Positions 30,884 to 40,639 of a stretch of 64,000 nucleotides of DNA are shown here, one piece after another. The DNA comes from Shinisaurus crocodilurus. Its lineage: Eukaryota; Chordata; Lepidosauria; Squamata; Shinisauridae. Position 1 is the stretch's first letter. Each line of letters begins with the position of its first letter. The stretch is taken from positions 7,741,980 to 7,805,979 of the forward strand of contig CM037877.1 in the NCBI GenBank assembly GCA_021292165.1, read 5' to 3'. The position numbers and the translations under genes were made by a program. A model generated the notes under the pieces. It saw nothing but the letters and a program-made list of their open reading frames with translations. It was not told the origin of the DNA and did not search any database.

Positions 30884-31193
30884 CAGCTTCCCCCAACCTG
30901 GTGCTCTCCAAATGTTTTGGACTACACTGCCCTGTATTCCTTACCATTGGTCATGCTGGCTGGGGCTGAAGGGAGTTTGAAGGGCCTGTGGCTTACGCTG
31001 GCTCAGCTTGTCTGAGCGTGGAAAGCTAAGCAGGGTCAAGCCTGGTTATTACTTGGATGGGAGACCCCTCCTCTAGTTTCCTGCATTGAGCAGGGGGTTA
31101 GACTCGATAGCCTTGTAGGCCTCTTCCAACTCTATGATCTATGAAATCTATAAGGCCCAAAACATCTGGAGAGCACCAGGCTATTGAAGGCTG
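30884..31193. mobile_element. Palindromic hAT MITE inside a SINE (nest level 2)
   Basis: Ends cagcttcccccaacc and ctattgaaggctg, with arms in inverted order, interrupted after gggagtttgaagg by the 5S SINE. Flanks TGTTAGGG (30876-30883) and TGGTAGGT (31194-31201) match at 6 of 8 with TA central. Confidence 0.8.
30984..31153 (+). mobile_element. 5S rRNA-derived SINE, copy 2 (nest level 3)
   Basis: Starts gcctgtggcttacgctgg and carries ggaaagctaagcagggtc and acttggatgggagacc, the 5S rRNA internal control region. It changes at about 31073 into the CR1-like tail (ctgcattgagcagggggtta ... ccttgtaggcctcttccaac) and ends in tatgatctatgaaatcta repeats. It sits inside the right arm of the MITE, with aagg at both edges as a minimal target duplication. 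Confidence 0.88.
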
Positions 31194-31266
31194 TGGTAGG
31201 TATTGAAGTGGGGGCCACATTTCATGCAAAGCATGTGCCCCACCACAGAACCATGGCTCTTCCCCA

Positions 31267-32140
31267 AGTTTAGAGTAGGGTTGGCAGCTTTTGATTCAAC
31301 AAACAAACCTGGTTCCTGGATGGGGCTCATGGAGGGATATGTCAACAAGGTGGAACCTGGTGGACTTCAACAACAGTAGAGTAGGTAGGCAGTAGCAAAA
31401 TATTTTTTTCTCACTCTTATGGTTGGTTTTGGAAGATATGGTGAGCTGAGCTCATGCATTGAATGCTACTGCGTGTGTGGGATGTGGCCCCACAGCCACA
31501 TCTATCACCACCCATCCTACACGTCAACAGAGCCTGTGTGGGGCAGTTATGGGGGAAGGAAGCTCTGCCTTTAATCTCTCCTGCTTCTATGCACGAAACG
31601 GTCAGCTAAGCTCAACGGCCCGGCACCTTAGTGGCTGCACGTGGATCATGCAGTTTGAGCATGCACAGTAAGTGAAAGTGAGTGCTTTCTCCTATTAATA
31701 AATGCATTCAGATTCACCTGAATAAGATGGGGAACCATCCAAAAGTCTGGCTTTTGCAGGAAGAAGAAGGAAATACCTAGCAACAGAAGCAAAACAGACC
31801 AAAACACCTGACAGGGCTGGTTTTTGTTTCTTTTTGTCCGGTCAAGAGCTTAAGTGAGTGATTTCCCCACATCACCACCTACTGCTGCTCCTTGGCTAAA
31901 TGCTAAATGCTATTAAGGAGGGCTTCTAGATTGCAGGTTAATAGAAAGGAAAACCAAGGCCAGGTTCTTGTGGAGCTGAGTCAGGGAAGGTAACTCGATT
32001 AGGTACCTTGATTAGGCTGGAGAGAGAGGCATTGGATGTTTAAGAGAGCTGAACGTGGCAGAACAGAGCCATTGTTGCCCATGGGGTACAGCCTCTCTTC
32101 TTCTGTTCAACTAGTTCTCTGGTCAAACAGGTTATTTGGA
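31267..32140. other. Unassigned intergenic stretch
   Basis: No gene or family recognised. Frames are short. Confidence 0.3.
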
Positions 32141-32148
32141 CACTGCAC

Positions 32149-32253
32149 CAGCTTCCCCCAACCCGGTGGCCTCCAGATGCATTAGACAGCCATGCTGGCT
32201 CAGAATTATGGGCATTGCAGTTCTGTTCAACACATCTGGGTTGGGGAAGGCTG
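32149..32253. mobile_element. Palindromic hAT MITE, degraded
   Basis: Ends cagcttcccccaaccc and gttggggaaggctg match the 3000-3137 family. The interior is shortened and the flanks do not match. Confidence 0.65.
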
Positions 32254-32303
32254 GTATAGTGCTTAAATGACCTACTTGGCCAGAGCCTGGAACTGGACAG
32301 AAG

Positions 32304-32650
32304 TTATTTATTTATTTACAACATTTATATACTGTTCCACCCCTAAACAGATTCCAGAGCAGTGAACGACAAAAAGAAAAAAGTGCTATGTTAAAACAGA
32401 ATATCAATATAAAAAAAAACAGTGGCTGGTCAACCAAGGAAGGCTTCCTAAAATAAAGGTGTTTTCCAGAGGAGCCGGGAACAACACAGTGTTGGTGCTT
32501 GCCTGACCTCCAGAGGCAGGGAGTTCCAGAGGAATGGAGCCACCACACTGATGGTTCTTGTCCGGGTGGACTCCATCCGGGACATAGGTCGATGGGGAAC
32601 CACCACCAGGAGCATGCCATCTGATGACCTCAGTGACCGGGCAAGTTGAT
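32304..32650 (-). mobile_element. L2-type LINE 3' end
   Basis: Minus-strand copy collinear with 22678-23080: tttattt tail, cagattccagagcagtgaa, tggctggtcaaccaagg, gacctccagaggcagggag, and a WLHSSGTPCLW-type shifted translation. The frame is broken. Confidence 0.75.
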
Positions 32651-32747
32651 ACGGGAGAAGGCACTCTCACAAGTATAAGGAATGTGCATGCCATGGGCAA
32701 GGATGTCTTTATCATACTGGCCTCAGGATTATTTTTTAAGTGATTGA

Positions 32748-32965
32748 TTGAGTTCAGACAACACAATAACCACACTCAAGGGTTGAGTATGGGTTGAGTG
32801 TGGGTTGCCGTTGAACCGTGGGTTGCTGTTGAAATATGGGTTATCATGTTGTCTGTACCCAGCTGCGCTAACAAGCCATGGTTTGTTATCCACAAACAAC
32901 CCATGAAGAGAACCCACGGTTTGTTGCTGGGTTGTGAACTGTGGGTTGTTCACTATGGTTTGTTA
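32748..32965. mobile_element. GGGTTCAGACAAC MITE, copy 1
   Basis: Starts gagttcagacaacacaata and repeats 'tgggttg' and 'caaacaaccca'-type units in both orientations, like 46521-46915. The right end near ttgcctgggttcaacc is decayed. Confidence 0.6.
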
Positions 32966-33052
32966 TCTTGCCTGGGTTCAACCTCAACAGTGAAGGCAGT
33001 GTAGTTTGGGGTAACTGAGAGCCCCCAAAGCATGGCCCATTTCTACTAGGGT

Positions 33053-33430
33053 GCTGAGGAATTCAGTCTTTGCAAATTCTGGTGCAGACTGACTTGATCC
33101 ACACCTCTCATACTAATGTGCAGCTCTAAATGTAATTATCCTTTGGATATTGCATTTCTTTGAATTTTCTCAGCTGAAAAAAAAATGGTACCAAATTACA
33201 TTTAAAAGTGTAATTTAGAAATGCATACCTTGAGAGGAAATCTGTTTAGGAATGCATATTTTTGTTTTGAGAAAATACGGTCAAAATACAGATTTAAATA
33301 CATTTTTGTGTCAATTTTATTTTTATTTTTAAATCAGAGATTAATGTGGAAATGAGGTGGAACATATGTATAAATGTATATGTATAAATGAGCACATGTG
33401 CTCATACAGACCAGAAATAGAGTAATCCAT
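33053..33430 (+). mobile_element. Unnamed repeat family, copy 2 (paired with 15536-15850)
   Basis: Starts tgaggaattcagtctttgca and shares cacacctctcatactaatgtg and later tgcata-rich blocks with 15536-15850. Non-coding. Confidence 0.5.
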
Positions 33431-33434
33431 CAAT

Positions 33435-33980
33435 TCCTACATTACAAAACCAAATGTGTGTGAAGACATGGGCAGAGTTTTATTTATTTTTTTAGCATCT
33501 GTATCATGCATGACCACCCGTACGAGCTTGAAAGTGCCAATCAACACATGACTCTCACTGCCTCTTTTCTAGGGTGCCCACTTGCATTACAAATGCATTG
33601 TGGAGACTGGTTCTCCATCACTCGTGCTGTGCACATTTTTGAGCTTGGCAGATGCCGACATCGGTAAACTTTCAAATTATGCTGACGAATCCCGAGGGCA
33701 ACCAGTTGAAAGAACAGTGAAAAAGGACACACCGGAGTAAAACAAAGGGATTAAAGGATCTAAACAGGAAACAAAAAAGAGCGTCATTTCCCTATGGATC
33801 ATGGTTCTCCCTTTTAAGGAAAAAATACACAATGTGTAGTAAATAGCTCAAGGGCACCTGATGTCTGTAAACAGAGCTCTGCAGACACAGCTGAGCAAAA
33901 GCTCAAAACTTTGTGTTCCAGCATTACTTCTTGGGCACGTCTGATGTAGGTTAATCAGCTTGTGGTGATTAAATCCAGAT
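33435..33980. other. Low-repeat stretch
   Basis: No family recognised. 33540-33720 has gcattacaaatgcattgtgg and ttcaaattatgctgacg and is a weak candidate for conserved non-coding sequence. Confidence 0.25.
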
Positions 33981-33981
33981 A

Positions 33982-34957
33982 TAGGGGTGGGTGATCTGCC
34001 TAGACCTGCCCCACCTCTGGCTCAGTGGATGCCGCTGCTGCGCCTGCTGATCCAGGCCAAAACTGGACGCGCACCTCACTGCTCATCAGACTTCTGGGTT
34101 CCCAGCAGGCCACTGTTTATGTAGCGAATGCCATAAGATACTCCAAAAGCAGCCGCAATTTGCGTAAGTTATGCAAATTGTGGCCGCTTTTGGCGTATCT
34201 TATGGCATTCTCTACATAAACAGTGGCCCACTGGGAACCCAAAAGTCACTTCCCTGGCTCCAGGGATGTATTACGAGCCTTACCGTGGCTCGTAGTTCTC
34301 CGCGGCTCGGTCCTATGCACCGCTGCCGGCCTGCTCTCGATCTTCTGAGCGGCAGAGAGCGTTCTCCGTGCCACTCGAGCTGCCGGTACCGCTGTCGCCG
34401 CCACCAAAGCCCCACCGCCGCAGCTGCCGCAGCCCCGCCACCGGCACAACCCCGTCACCGCCGCAGCCATGTCCTCCTGGTGTTCCGGCGCACTGGACCC
34501 CCAGCGCTCTGTTTTTGGTGGGGGGAACCAGGGCAACAGGGCTTAAACAGCCCTGTTGCCCTGGTTTTCCCCACCAAAAACAGAGTGCGGGGGTCCAACG
34601 TGCCGGAACAGGGTCCCGTCGTGTCACTTCCGCCGCGCCGGAAGTGACGTGATGGGACCAGCGCGGGCAGCGCGGCCCGCGCAGCCGGCTCTACGTGGAG
34701 ACCAAGAGCCAGCAGGTAGGCCCGTGCTCGCGGCGGAGAGCCTGTGCGGACACGAGCGGGCCCAGTTCGGGCCTCACTCATGTCCGCGCGTAGGTACGTA
34801 GGGATGTATGAGAGCTCTCATACATCCCTACCTGGCTCAACTCAGGAGAACGCAAGTCGAGCCAGGGAAGAAAGTAAGTGGGACAGAGTCCATGGGGGTC
34901 AAGCCTGGCCATTTTGTCAGATATCCACCCCCTGAATGAAATCCTCACACATCCCTA
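33982..34957 (-). mobile_element. Palindrome-core MITE carrying a nested GC-rich element
   Basis: Minus-strand copy: the right edge tcacacatcccta (34945-34957) is the TAGGGATGTG end, the left edge taggggtgggtgatc the other end. The core at about 34090-34245 is a long inverted repeat (ttatgtagcgaatgccataa / ttatggcattctctacataa) centred near gcgtaagttatgc. It is interrupted at 34261-34830 by another element. Relatives: 37362-37760 and 60113-60514. Confidence 0.8.
34261..34830. mobile_element. GC-rich hAT-like MITE nested in the palindromic MITE, 570 bp
   Basis: A perfect 8-bp duplication CCTGGCTC flanks it (34253-34260 and 34831-34838). Ends cagggatgtat and atacatcccta are inverted. The interior is very GC- and CpG-rich, with a long inverted repeat at about 34503-34590 (ctgtttttggtgggg / ccccaccaaaaacag). 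The last 32 bp (34799-34830) is a perfect palindrome. No coding domain is recognised; the long frames are GC artefacts. Confidence 0.88.
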
Positions 34958-35130
34958 GAGGTAAATTAATAAAAAGTGTTAACTCTAGACATATCAAGTT
35001 TTGAAGTGATGTTAAAATAAACCCTGGTTTGGTTTTTCTTTGGGGGTCTTTTTCCAGCTCAAAGAAAGAAAGACATTTGGGTATCTGCAATCCTTCCTTC
35101 CTTATCAGACCCAAACTAGTCTTTACTACT

Positions 35131-35600
35131 TTAAGGCGCAATCCCATGGCCACTGGACAGAGTCTAGACAGCCATAGGATAATTCAGCGTCCAAGCTCTG
35201 ACCTCAGAAACTTGCTCCCAGGACGGAGCTGGGACTCTGAACCTGGGGTGCCCTCCTTCTGCCTCCTCAGCCAATGTGGAAGGAACCACGCTGGTTGTGG
35301 CTCTGAGGTTGGAAGAGTGATCTCGGAGCCGGGGGGGGTTGTGTGTGGGGAGGGGGGCAGGAAGGGGAGGGGAGGGGACAGGCTCTGCCAGCGTATGCAG
35401 TATCCTGGCATCACCTCAGCCTCCGCTCATTGCACTCTGGGCCAAAACATTTAGACGGCCGAGACGGTCTAGGTGTTTTGCAGGGCAGGAGAAGCACAGA
35501 GGAGACCTTCACTCACTCCATGCTCCTTCTTCCCTCCATAGGATGCCCATAATCCTCCGAGTTCAGAGGGATACGAGCAGCAATCCCAAATGGGATTGTG
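35131..35600 (+). mobile_element. GC-rich MITE family, copy 2
   Basis: Starts ttaaggcgcaatcccatggc and shares gctctgacctcagaaa, atcctggcat, aaaacatttagacggccgag and ggatgcccataatcctcc with 36442-36800 and (reversed) 19995-20437. A G-rich run at 35330-35385 has expanded. Terminal cacaatccc / gggattgtg pairs are visible. Confidence 0.6.
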
Positions 35601-35604
35601 TTGT

Positions 35605-35740
35605 ACAAAGATGAAATGAATTATGCATAGCTCAATTAACAGGAAACAAAATGTACTGTTTTGTCTCTTTATGAAATTTAAAAGTACAATTTCCTTAATT
35701 TTATTCAAACAATAATTGCAAATAATTATTGCTCTCCTTC
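35605..35740. other. Candidate conserved non-coding block
   Basis: Repeat-free AT-rich segment with gaattatgcatagctcaatt, ttccttaattttatt, and aataattgcaaataattatt. Octamer-like and TAATTA-type cores cluster. Confidence 0.33.
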
Positions 35741-36441
35741 TGCCACCTCCTCAAGACTTCTTTTTCTTAAAAAATAATAATAATAATCCAATAGGCATTT
35801 CATTTATTGAGTTAAATATTGTTTTGCTTTTTAAATACCTGCCATCCAGACTGTGTTTAATTTGCTTCCTTTAAAAAAAAACAAACAAAAAAAAAAAACC
35901 TCTCCCCACCCCAGCCTCAAGGGGATTGTTAGCTAGCTTGGACATTTTCTTTTAAAGTGCCAAGGTAGGACAGAGGTTTGCTAAAGCAAACAAATAGATG
36001 AATGTATCCAATGTTTGTGATAGAGTCACAAACTGCTACCCCCAAAGGGTGCCTACGTCTGCAATCCTATGCCTGCGTACCTGGCAGTAAGCCCCACTCA
36101 ACACATGTCATTTACACGTTCTTATGATCGTGCCGACAGGAAAAATAGGAACATTTTGGCCACAAGGGAAAATTGGGCTACAATAACAGTTGAAAAGAAA
36201 CCATCGGCACTGTAGTAAACACAAGGAAAGTGTCGATCGATCGGCTGGTTCACGTGATCAACACAGTCCATTCTGGCTTATTTAAGCCACGGTGGGTTGT
36301 GGCGCGTGTAGGCCGACATTTTTGAGAATTCATCCCCCAGCAAGGGGTTGCCAGGGCTTGTTGTTTTCATGTCATCTGAACCTGGGCATCATGGGTTGTT
36401 TGAGAGCACCAGGTTGTTGGGAAAGGCTACTTCATATGCAG

Positions 36442-36800
36442 TTAAGGTGCAATCCTGTGGCCGGCAGACGCTGTCTGGCCGGCCACAGAAAAAGTCGGAC
36501 CCCCAGCTCCGACCTCAGAAATGCCTCCGACTTTGGAGAGCCCTCCCTCTGCCCTTGCAGGTGGCGCAGTTCTTTCCACACCGGCTGCGGCTCCAAAGAC
36601 GGAAGACCGACTTTGGAGCTGGCACTGGGGGGGGGGGCATCCCAGTGGGTGGAGAGGGGAGGAGTGAGGCACCGCTGTCCTACGAGGAATCCTGGCAGTG
36701 CCTCCAGCTCCTATCCTCACAAGCTGATGCAAAACCTAGATGACCGAAATCAGCCGTCTCTATTCCTGCCTTCCACTGGGTGCCCGTAATCCTGCAAGTT
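36442..36800 (+). mobile_element. GC-rich MITE family, copy 3
   Basis: Starts ttaaggtgcaatcctgtggc and includes gctccgacctcagaaatgcc, aatcctggcagtg, gatgaccgaaatcagccgtc and gggtgcccgtaatcctgc. Same order as copy 2. No coding capacity. Confidence 0.6.
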
Positions 36801-36917
36801 CATTTTATTGCATACAAAAAATAACTATCCCAGATCCATATTCATTTAGTGGATTTGTATCCCACTTCTTCTGTCTTGAAGGTGAGTCGACCAATAAATG
36901 ACCCATCAGAAATTAAT

Positions 36918-36919
<2 letters not shown>

Positions 36920-36961
<42 letters not shown>
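36920..36961. repeat. (ATC)n microsatellite, 14 units
   Basis: Perfect ATC array after a gaaattaataa stretch, as at the L2 3' end at 7682. Confidence 0.95.
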
Positions 36962-36963
<2 letters not shown>

Positions 36964-37056
36964 GCTTGTGTAACTGCATTTGCAGAAATGCAACTTTCGT
37001 TGGATTTTCCTCTTGAGCATAGTTCGGAATCTAGTTTCTGCTCAGTCAGTCAGTCA

Positions 37057-37222
37057 GGCAATCACTCGTGCCCGAGTAAGATTGTCTTCCAGGATAAAAA
37101 TTACAAAAAGGAGATTTTAAAAGGAGGAAAATTCTAAAGAAAATCATGTAGACTCTAGCGATGGGTCCGTAAGTGACTGTGGAGGCCAATTCTAGATCCA
37201 CACAGCTTCCCACAGTGAGGAC
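37057..37222 (-). mobile_element. LINE 3' end encoding a C2H2-like finger tail, copy 2
   Basis: Nearly identical to 10697-10866 over the coding end: the minus frame reads CGKLCGSRIGLHSHLRTHR then stop. Its 3' tail is a (CTGA)n-like repeat (gtcagtcagtcagg at 37043-37056), where copy 1 has (CTA)n. Confidence 0.72.
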
Positions 37223-37361
37223 ACAGGTTACCAGATGGAAGATGGTCCTGTAAAGGATTAGTTTGATGACGTGCTTTTCGCTTAGTGCTTTTCTCCCTTT
37301 CTTTCACCTTGCACTCAGGCTTCTTCAAAGTCCATAGAACCTAGCACAACATCGTCTCAGG

Positions 37362-37760
37362 TAGGGATGTGTGAGGATTTTATTTGGGGTGTGTGTGGAA
37401 GTCTGGCGAACTTGCCGGGCTCAAGCCCCCGAACTCCGTCCCACCTTCCTGCTTCCCCGGCTCGACTCGTGTTCTCCTGAGCCAAGCCAGGGAGGCAGGC
37501 AACTTCTGGGTTCCCGGCAGGCCATTTTTTAACATAGAAAATGGCATAAGATACACCAAAAATGGCTGCAATTTGCACAAGTTACGTATGCAAATTGCGG
37601 CTGCTTTTAGCCTATCTTATGCCATTTTCTATGTAAAAAGTGGCCCATTAGGAAGTTGGAAGCTTGCCAAGCGTCTGCTTTTGGCCTGGCTCCGTGGGCG
37701 CAGCAGCAGCAGCTGTCAAGCCAGAGGTGGGTCGGGTCCCTGGCGGGCCGCCCACCACTA
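37362..37760 (+). mobile_element. Palindrome-core MITE, full copy
   Basis: tagggatgtgtgaggatttt at the left, gggccgcccaccacta at the right. The central inverted repeat is aacatagaaaatggcataag / cttatgccattttctatgta. It includes the block ccggctcgactcgtgttctc shared with 60113-60514 and, reversed, with 34838-34957. Confidence 0.75.
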
Positions 37761-37812
37761 ACATTTGCACTATTTGTGTAAGTAGAAACACAACATGGAT
37801 TCAGTTTGTCTG

Positions 37813-37833
37813 TGAGTGTGTGTGTGTGTGTGT
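37813..37833. repeat. (GT)n microsatellite
   Basis: About 10 GT units. Confidence 0.85.
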
Positions 37834-37983
37834 GACTTTGAGTAATTTAATGTAGGAAACAAAATTTCAATGGAAAACAGGGAACTGCAGGTGAATAATG
37901 TACATCAGATTATGCATTTGGGAGGTTGTACTAGAAGAATTCAATCTACATCGCTACTTTGCATCAGTTGGATGTGGTCTGAC

Positions 37984-38298
37984 CTTTTTACAAAGGTGGG
38001 AGGGGAACAGAGAGAGTTATTTCTGAAACTCCCCAGACCATTGAGATATTTTGAGTCTCTCTCTCTCTGCCAGGAGCTGTTGTGAGCTGCACCAGTTTAA
38101 ACAAATGGCTCAGGCTTTTTACAAAGAGGGCTCAGGCATTTTACAACTTTTTACAAAGGGGCGGGGAAAGAGTTATTTCAGAAACTCCCCAGATCACTGA
38201 GATATTTTAAGTCTCTCACTCTCTGTCTCCTAGTATCTCTTCCTTCTCTCTTCCAGGAGCTGTTGTGACCTGCACCAGCTTAAACAAAGAGCTCAGGC
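37984..38298. repeat. Imperfect tandem duplication, units about 130-150 bp
   Basis: Unit 1 (37984-38115) and unit 2 (38147-38298) share, in order, tttttacaaagg, gagttatttc, gaaactccccaga, tgagatatttt, gagctgttgtga, ctgcaccag, ttaaacaaa and gctcaggc. Unit 2 carries a small pyrimidine-rich expansion. Function unknown. Confidence 0.85.
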
Positions 38299-38556
38299 AG
38301 CTTCCAATACAGTGAAAATAATCGGCTCAGCACCAATAATTGGCAAAGGGAAAGGGACACGAGGCCTGCGGTTTTTAACAGGCCCATTCACCATTTCATT
38401 TGTTGTAACATTATAAATGTCTTGAACTTCGAGGTGTACATGATTCTGCTCAAGTCCATTTTCCCCCCTTACAATGGCCCTATGAAGTTGGTTAGATTGA
38501 GAAACAGAAGCCCTGTTCAGTCATTCTTCTTTTATTAATTGTGATTAAACAGGACA

Positions 38557-38592
38557 TGGAGGAGGAGGAGGAGGAGGAGGAGGAGGAAGAGG
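38557..38592. repeat. (GGA)n microsatellite
   Basis: About 11 GGA units. Gives a poly-Ser or poly-Glu artefact frame. Confidence 0.92.
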
Positions 38593-38688
38593 CACAACTA
38601 GTTCTGTTTTCCATCACCATTGCCCTCCACGACTTGGGGCCTTCTCTAGTCATGTGACGTCCTGCAAGAGGGAGAAATAGGCCTAGAG

Positions 38689-39002
38689 CAGGGATGGAGA
38701 ACCTCAGGCTTACCAATCCAGCACTCTGAGGTTCCTCAGGTGGCCCAGCCTATTCCTTGACCGCCGGTAATTTGGTGGGTTCCTGGCTTGTGTGTGGAAG
38801 TCCCCGCCCCTTCTAAAAGGCTGAAATGCCTCTCCTAAGACTTCTTGAGGTTAAAATATGCAGGTACCTTTGTTATGTTGGCCTCTTTGTCTTTGGTCCC
38901 ACCCGCATTGCCTTCAGTCACACTCACTGCTGGGATGCACTGCTGAGAGTTTCTCTAAAATTGAATTCAGCCCTTGGGCTGAAAGAGGTTCAGTAGCCCC
39001 TG
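38689..39002 (-). mobile_element. hAT MITE, CAGGGRTG family, with target duplication
   Basis: 314 bp from CAGGGATGGAGAACC to ggttcagtagcccctg. The 8-bp flanks GCCTAGAG (38681-38688) and ACCTAGAG (39003-39010) match at 7 of 8 with TA central. This copy fixes the family's ends and shows hAT-type insertion. It lies next to SINE sequence that continues on its right. Confidence 0.85.
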
Positions 39003-39108
39003 ACCTAGAGTAACTGGCCCCACAGTCATCCACTGACTTTCATTGCTGAGAGGGGATTTGAAAACAGGCCATAGTCTGACACTCTAACCACTACACCACC
39101 TTGGCTTT
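39003..39108 (-). mobile_element. tRNA-derived SINE head
   Basis: The minus reading gives ggtggtgtagtggttagag (A box), a tcagactatgg stretch, then ttttcaaatcccctctcag (B box) and caatgaaagtcagtggatga. A typical squamate tRNA-derived SINE, different from the tRNA-Ala-like family. Confidence 0.75.
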
Positions 39109-39525
39109 CCAGTTGGTGAGCATGTTGACTTGATCAGCACCTTCAGGGCGGCATTCTGTGCTTCAGACCATGAACCCCACCATGCACCTGTTTGCAAAGG
39201 GGCCAGGGAAGATGTAACACACACCGCGAAGCCTTGAAGACTGACATACTGGAGTGAAAGTTGCTGCCTGGGCTGTATTTGTCTCTTTGCTAACACAACA
39301 TGGTCTGATGGGACCAGGAGATCATTGTTGGAGCTAGTGCTTCAATATCCTCCATGCTTTGCCACACTGGTGCGTCAAGTGGCTGGACTTTCCATCATTT
39401 GTGACATTAGAATGTGCCCACCCCAGGGGTGGTGCTAGGGACTGAAAGCAACCGGGACTCAGGCCCACAGGACAAAAAAATTTTTTGCACACATTTGCAT
39501 ATGCTAGTTTACATATGCTCTAGAG

Positions 39526-39959
39526 CAGTGATGGCGAACCTTTTTGAGCATGAGTGCCCAAACTGCAACACAAAACCAACTTATTTATTTCAAAGTGCCT
39601 TAAATTTGGCAGGAAGGAGGAGGGGACACTAGCTAATCACGCCCCGCTCTGTCTCAGGGCATGGCTCTTCACCGGGCGCGCAAAGATTCGGGCGCGCATG
39701 CGCTGTGCTTCTGAGCTGTCTGTTCAGTTAGAAGGAGGGCTGGGTGCCTGCGCAGTCCGCTTCTGGGGGTGGAGATGTTGGAGTGCGCCTGTTTGTGGAG
39801 GCCAGTGAGGAATGAGTGGAGAGGAGTTACTATGGAAACCTGATGCTGAATGCAGAAGGGGACGGTCTTTTTGCGATCTGGCAACCAATGGCTCGAGTGC
39901 CCACGGAGAGGTCCCTGCGTGCCACCTGTGGCACGCGTGCCATAGGTTCGCCATCACTG
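39526..39959. mobile_element. hAT MITE, 434 bp, perfect ends and target duplication
   Basis: Ends CAGTGATGGCGAACCT and AGGTTCGCCATCACTG are perfect inverted repeats. The perfect 8-bp duplication CTCTAGAG lies at 39518-39525 and 39960-39967. The interior is CpG-containing with no transposase domain. Intact ends and duplication indicate a fairly recent insertion. Confidence 0.96.
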
Positions 39960-40639
39960 CTCTAGAGTCTCTCTCTGTGTGTGTGTCTTTAGAGGACCCT
40001 TTCTCCTAAGGACACCCCTATTTGTAAAAAGGGATGAATGGACAGGGGAGAGGAGGGCAGTTGATTTCGGGGGGGGGGGAACTCAGGCAGAAAGATTCAA
40101 GGGGGGGCAGCAGGAGGTGAAGCACATGTGGGCAAAAACCCAGTTAATCCAGGAAGATCAGATGCAGCAGAGATCACCAGGGGCCCTGTACCTTTATTTC
40201 AGCAAGTGCTCGTGGACAGCAGGGTGGTGGGGCAGAGGGCCTCCCAAAGATTCAGGGCTGCAAATGAAAGATTCTGGGCTCCAGCCCTAGTGGGCCACCT
40301 CCTAACACCAACTCTGGTCCACCCTACCCTTGAAGTGCCCACCACCAATCAGTGGGGACGTGGCCAGGTTACATGCGCCATCTGTCTGACCCCACAGAAG
40401 GCAGCATTTCAATCTTGATCCAAATTTTGTTCTCAAGTTCGACATCATGGGTTGTTGGTTTTTTTGCTCTAGAGACTTTAAGGCTTGCAAAGAATGCTGG
40501 GCTGATTGCTTGGCATATAAATGCACACAGACTATTAAAAGTAGGGCTTAGGCATCCAGACTCGTAAATCATAAAAGCAGACATAAATTCTGTGTTTTAG
40601 TGGAGATTTAAATTCCTAAATGGGTTTTACAAGAGCTGC

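Larger units (their letters stand above)
30753..31266 (-). mobile_element. tRNA-derived SINE split by a hAT MITE (nest level 1)
   Basis: Lower body at 30753-30883 (reverse reading: ggagatg-type block, ctgcctgaaaccccg, gccagtcagtcagtg, caatactgggctag). tRNA-like head at 31194-31266 (plus-strand reading: ggtattgaagtggggg, catgcaaagcatgtgc, agaaccatggctc). The break falls between these parts and is filled by the MITE at 30884-31193. Same SINE family as 17762-18520. Confidence 0.8.

Noticed and set aside
34171..34781. Several overlapping long frames on both strands
   Set aside because: All fall inside the GC-rich nested MITE with long inverted repeats, so the frames mirror each other.
36920..37137. 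Poly-His frame at the (ATC)n array
   Set aside because: Artefact of reading CATCAT repeats; no coding context.
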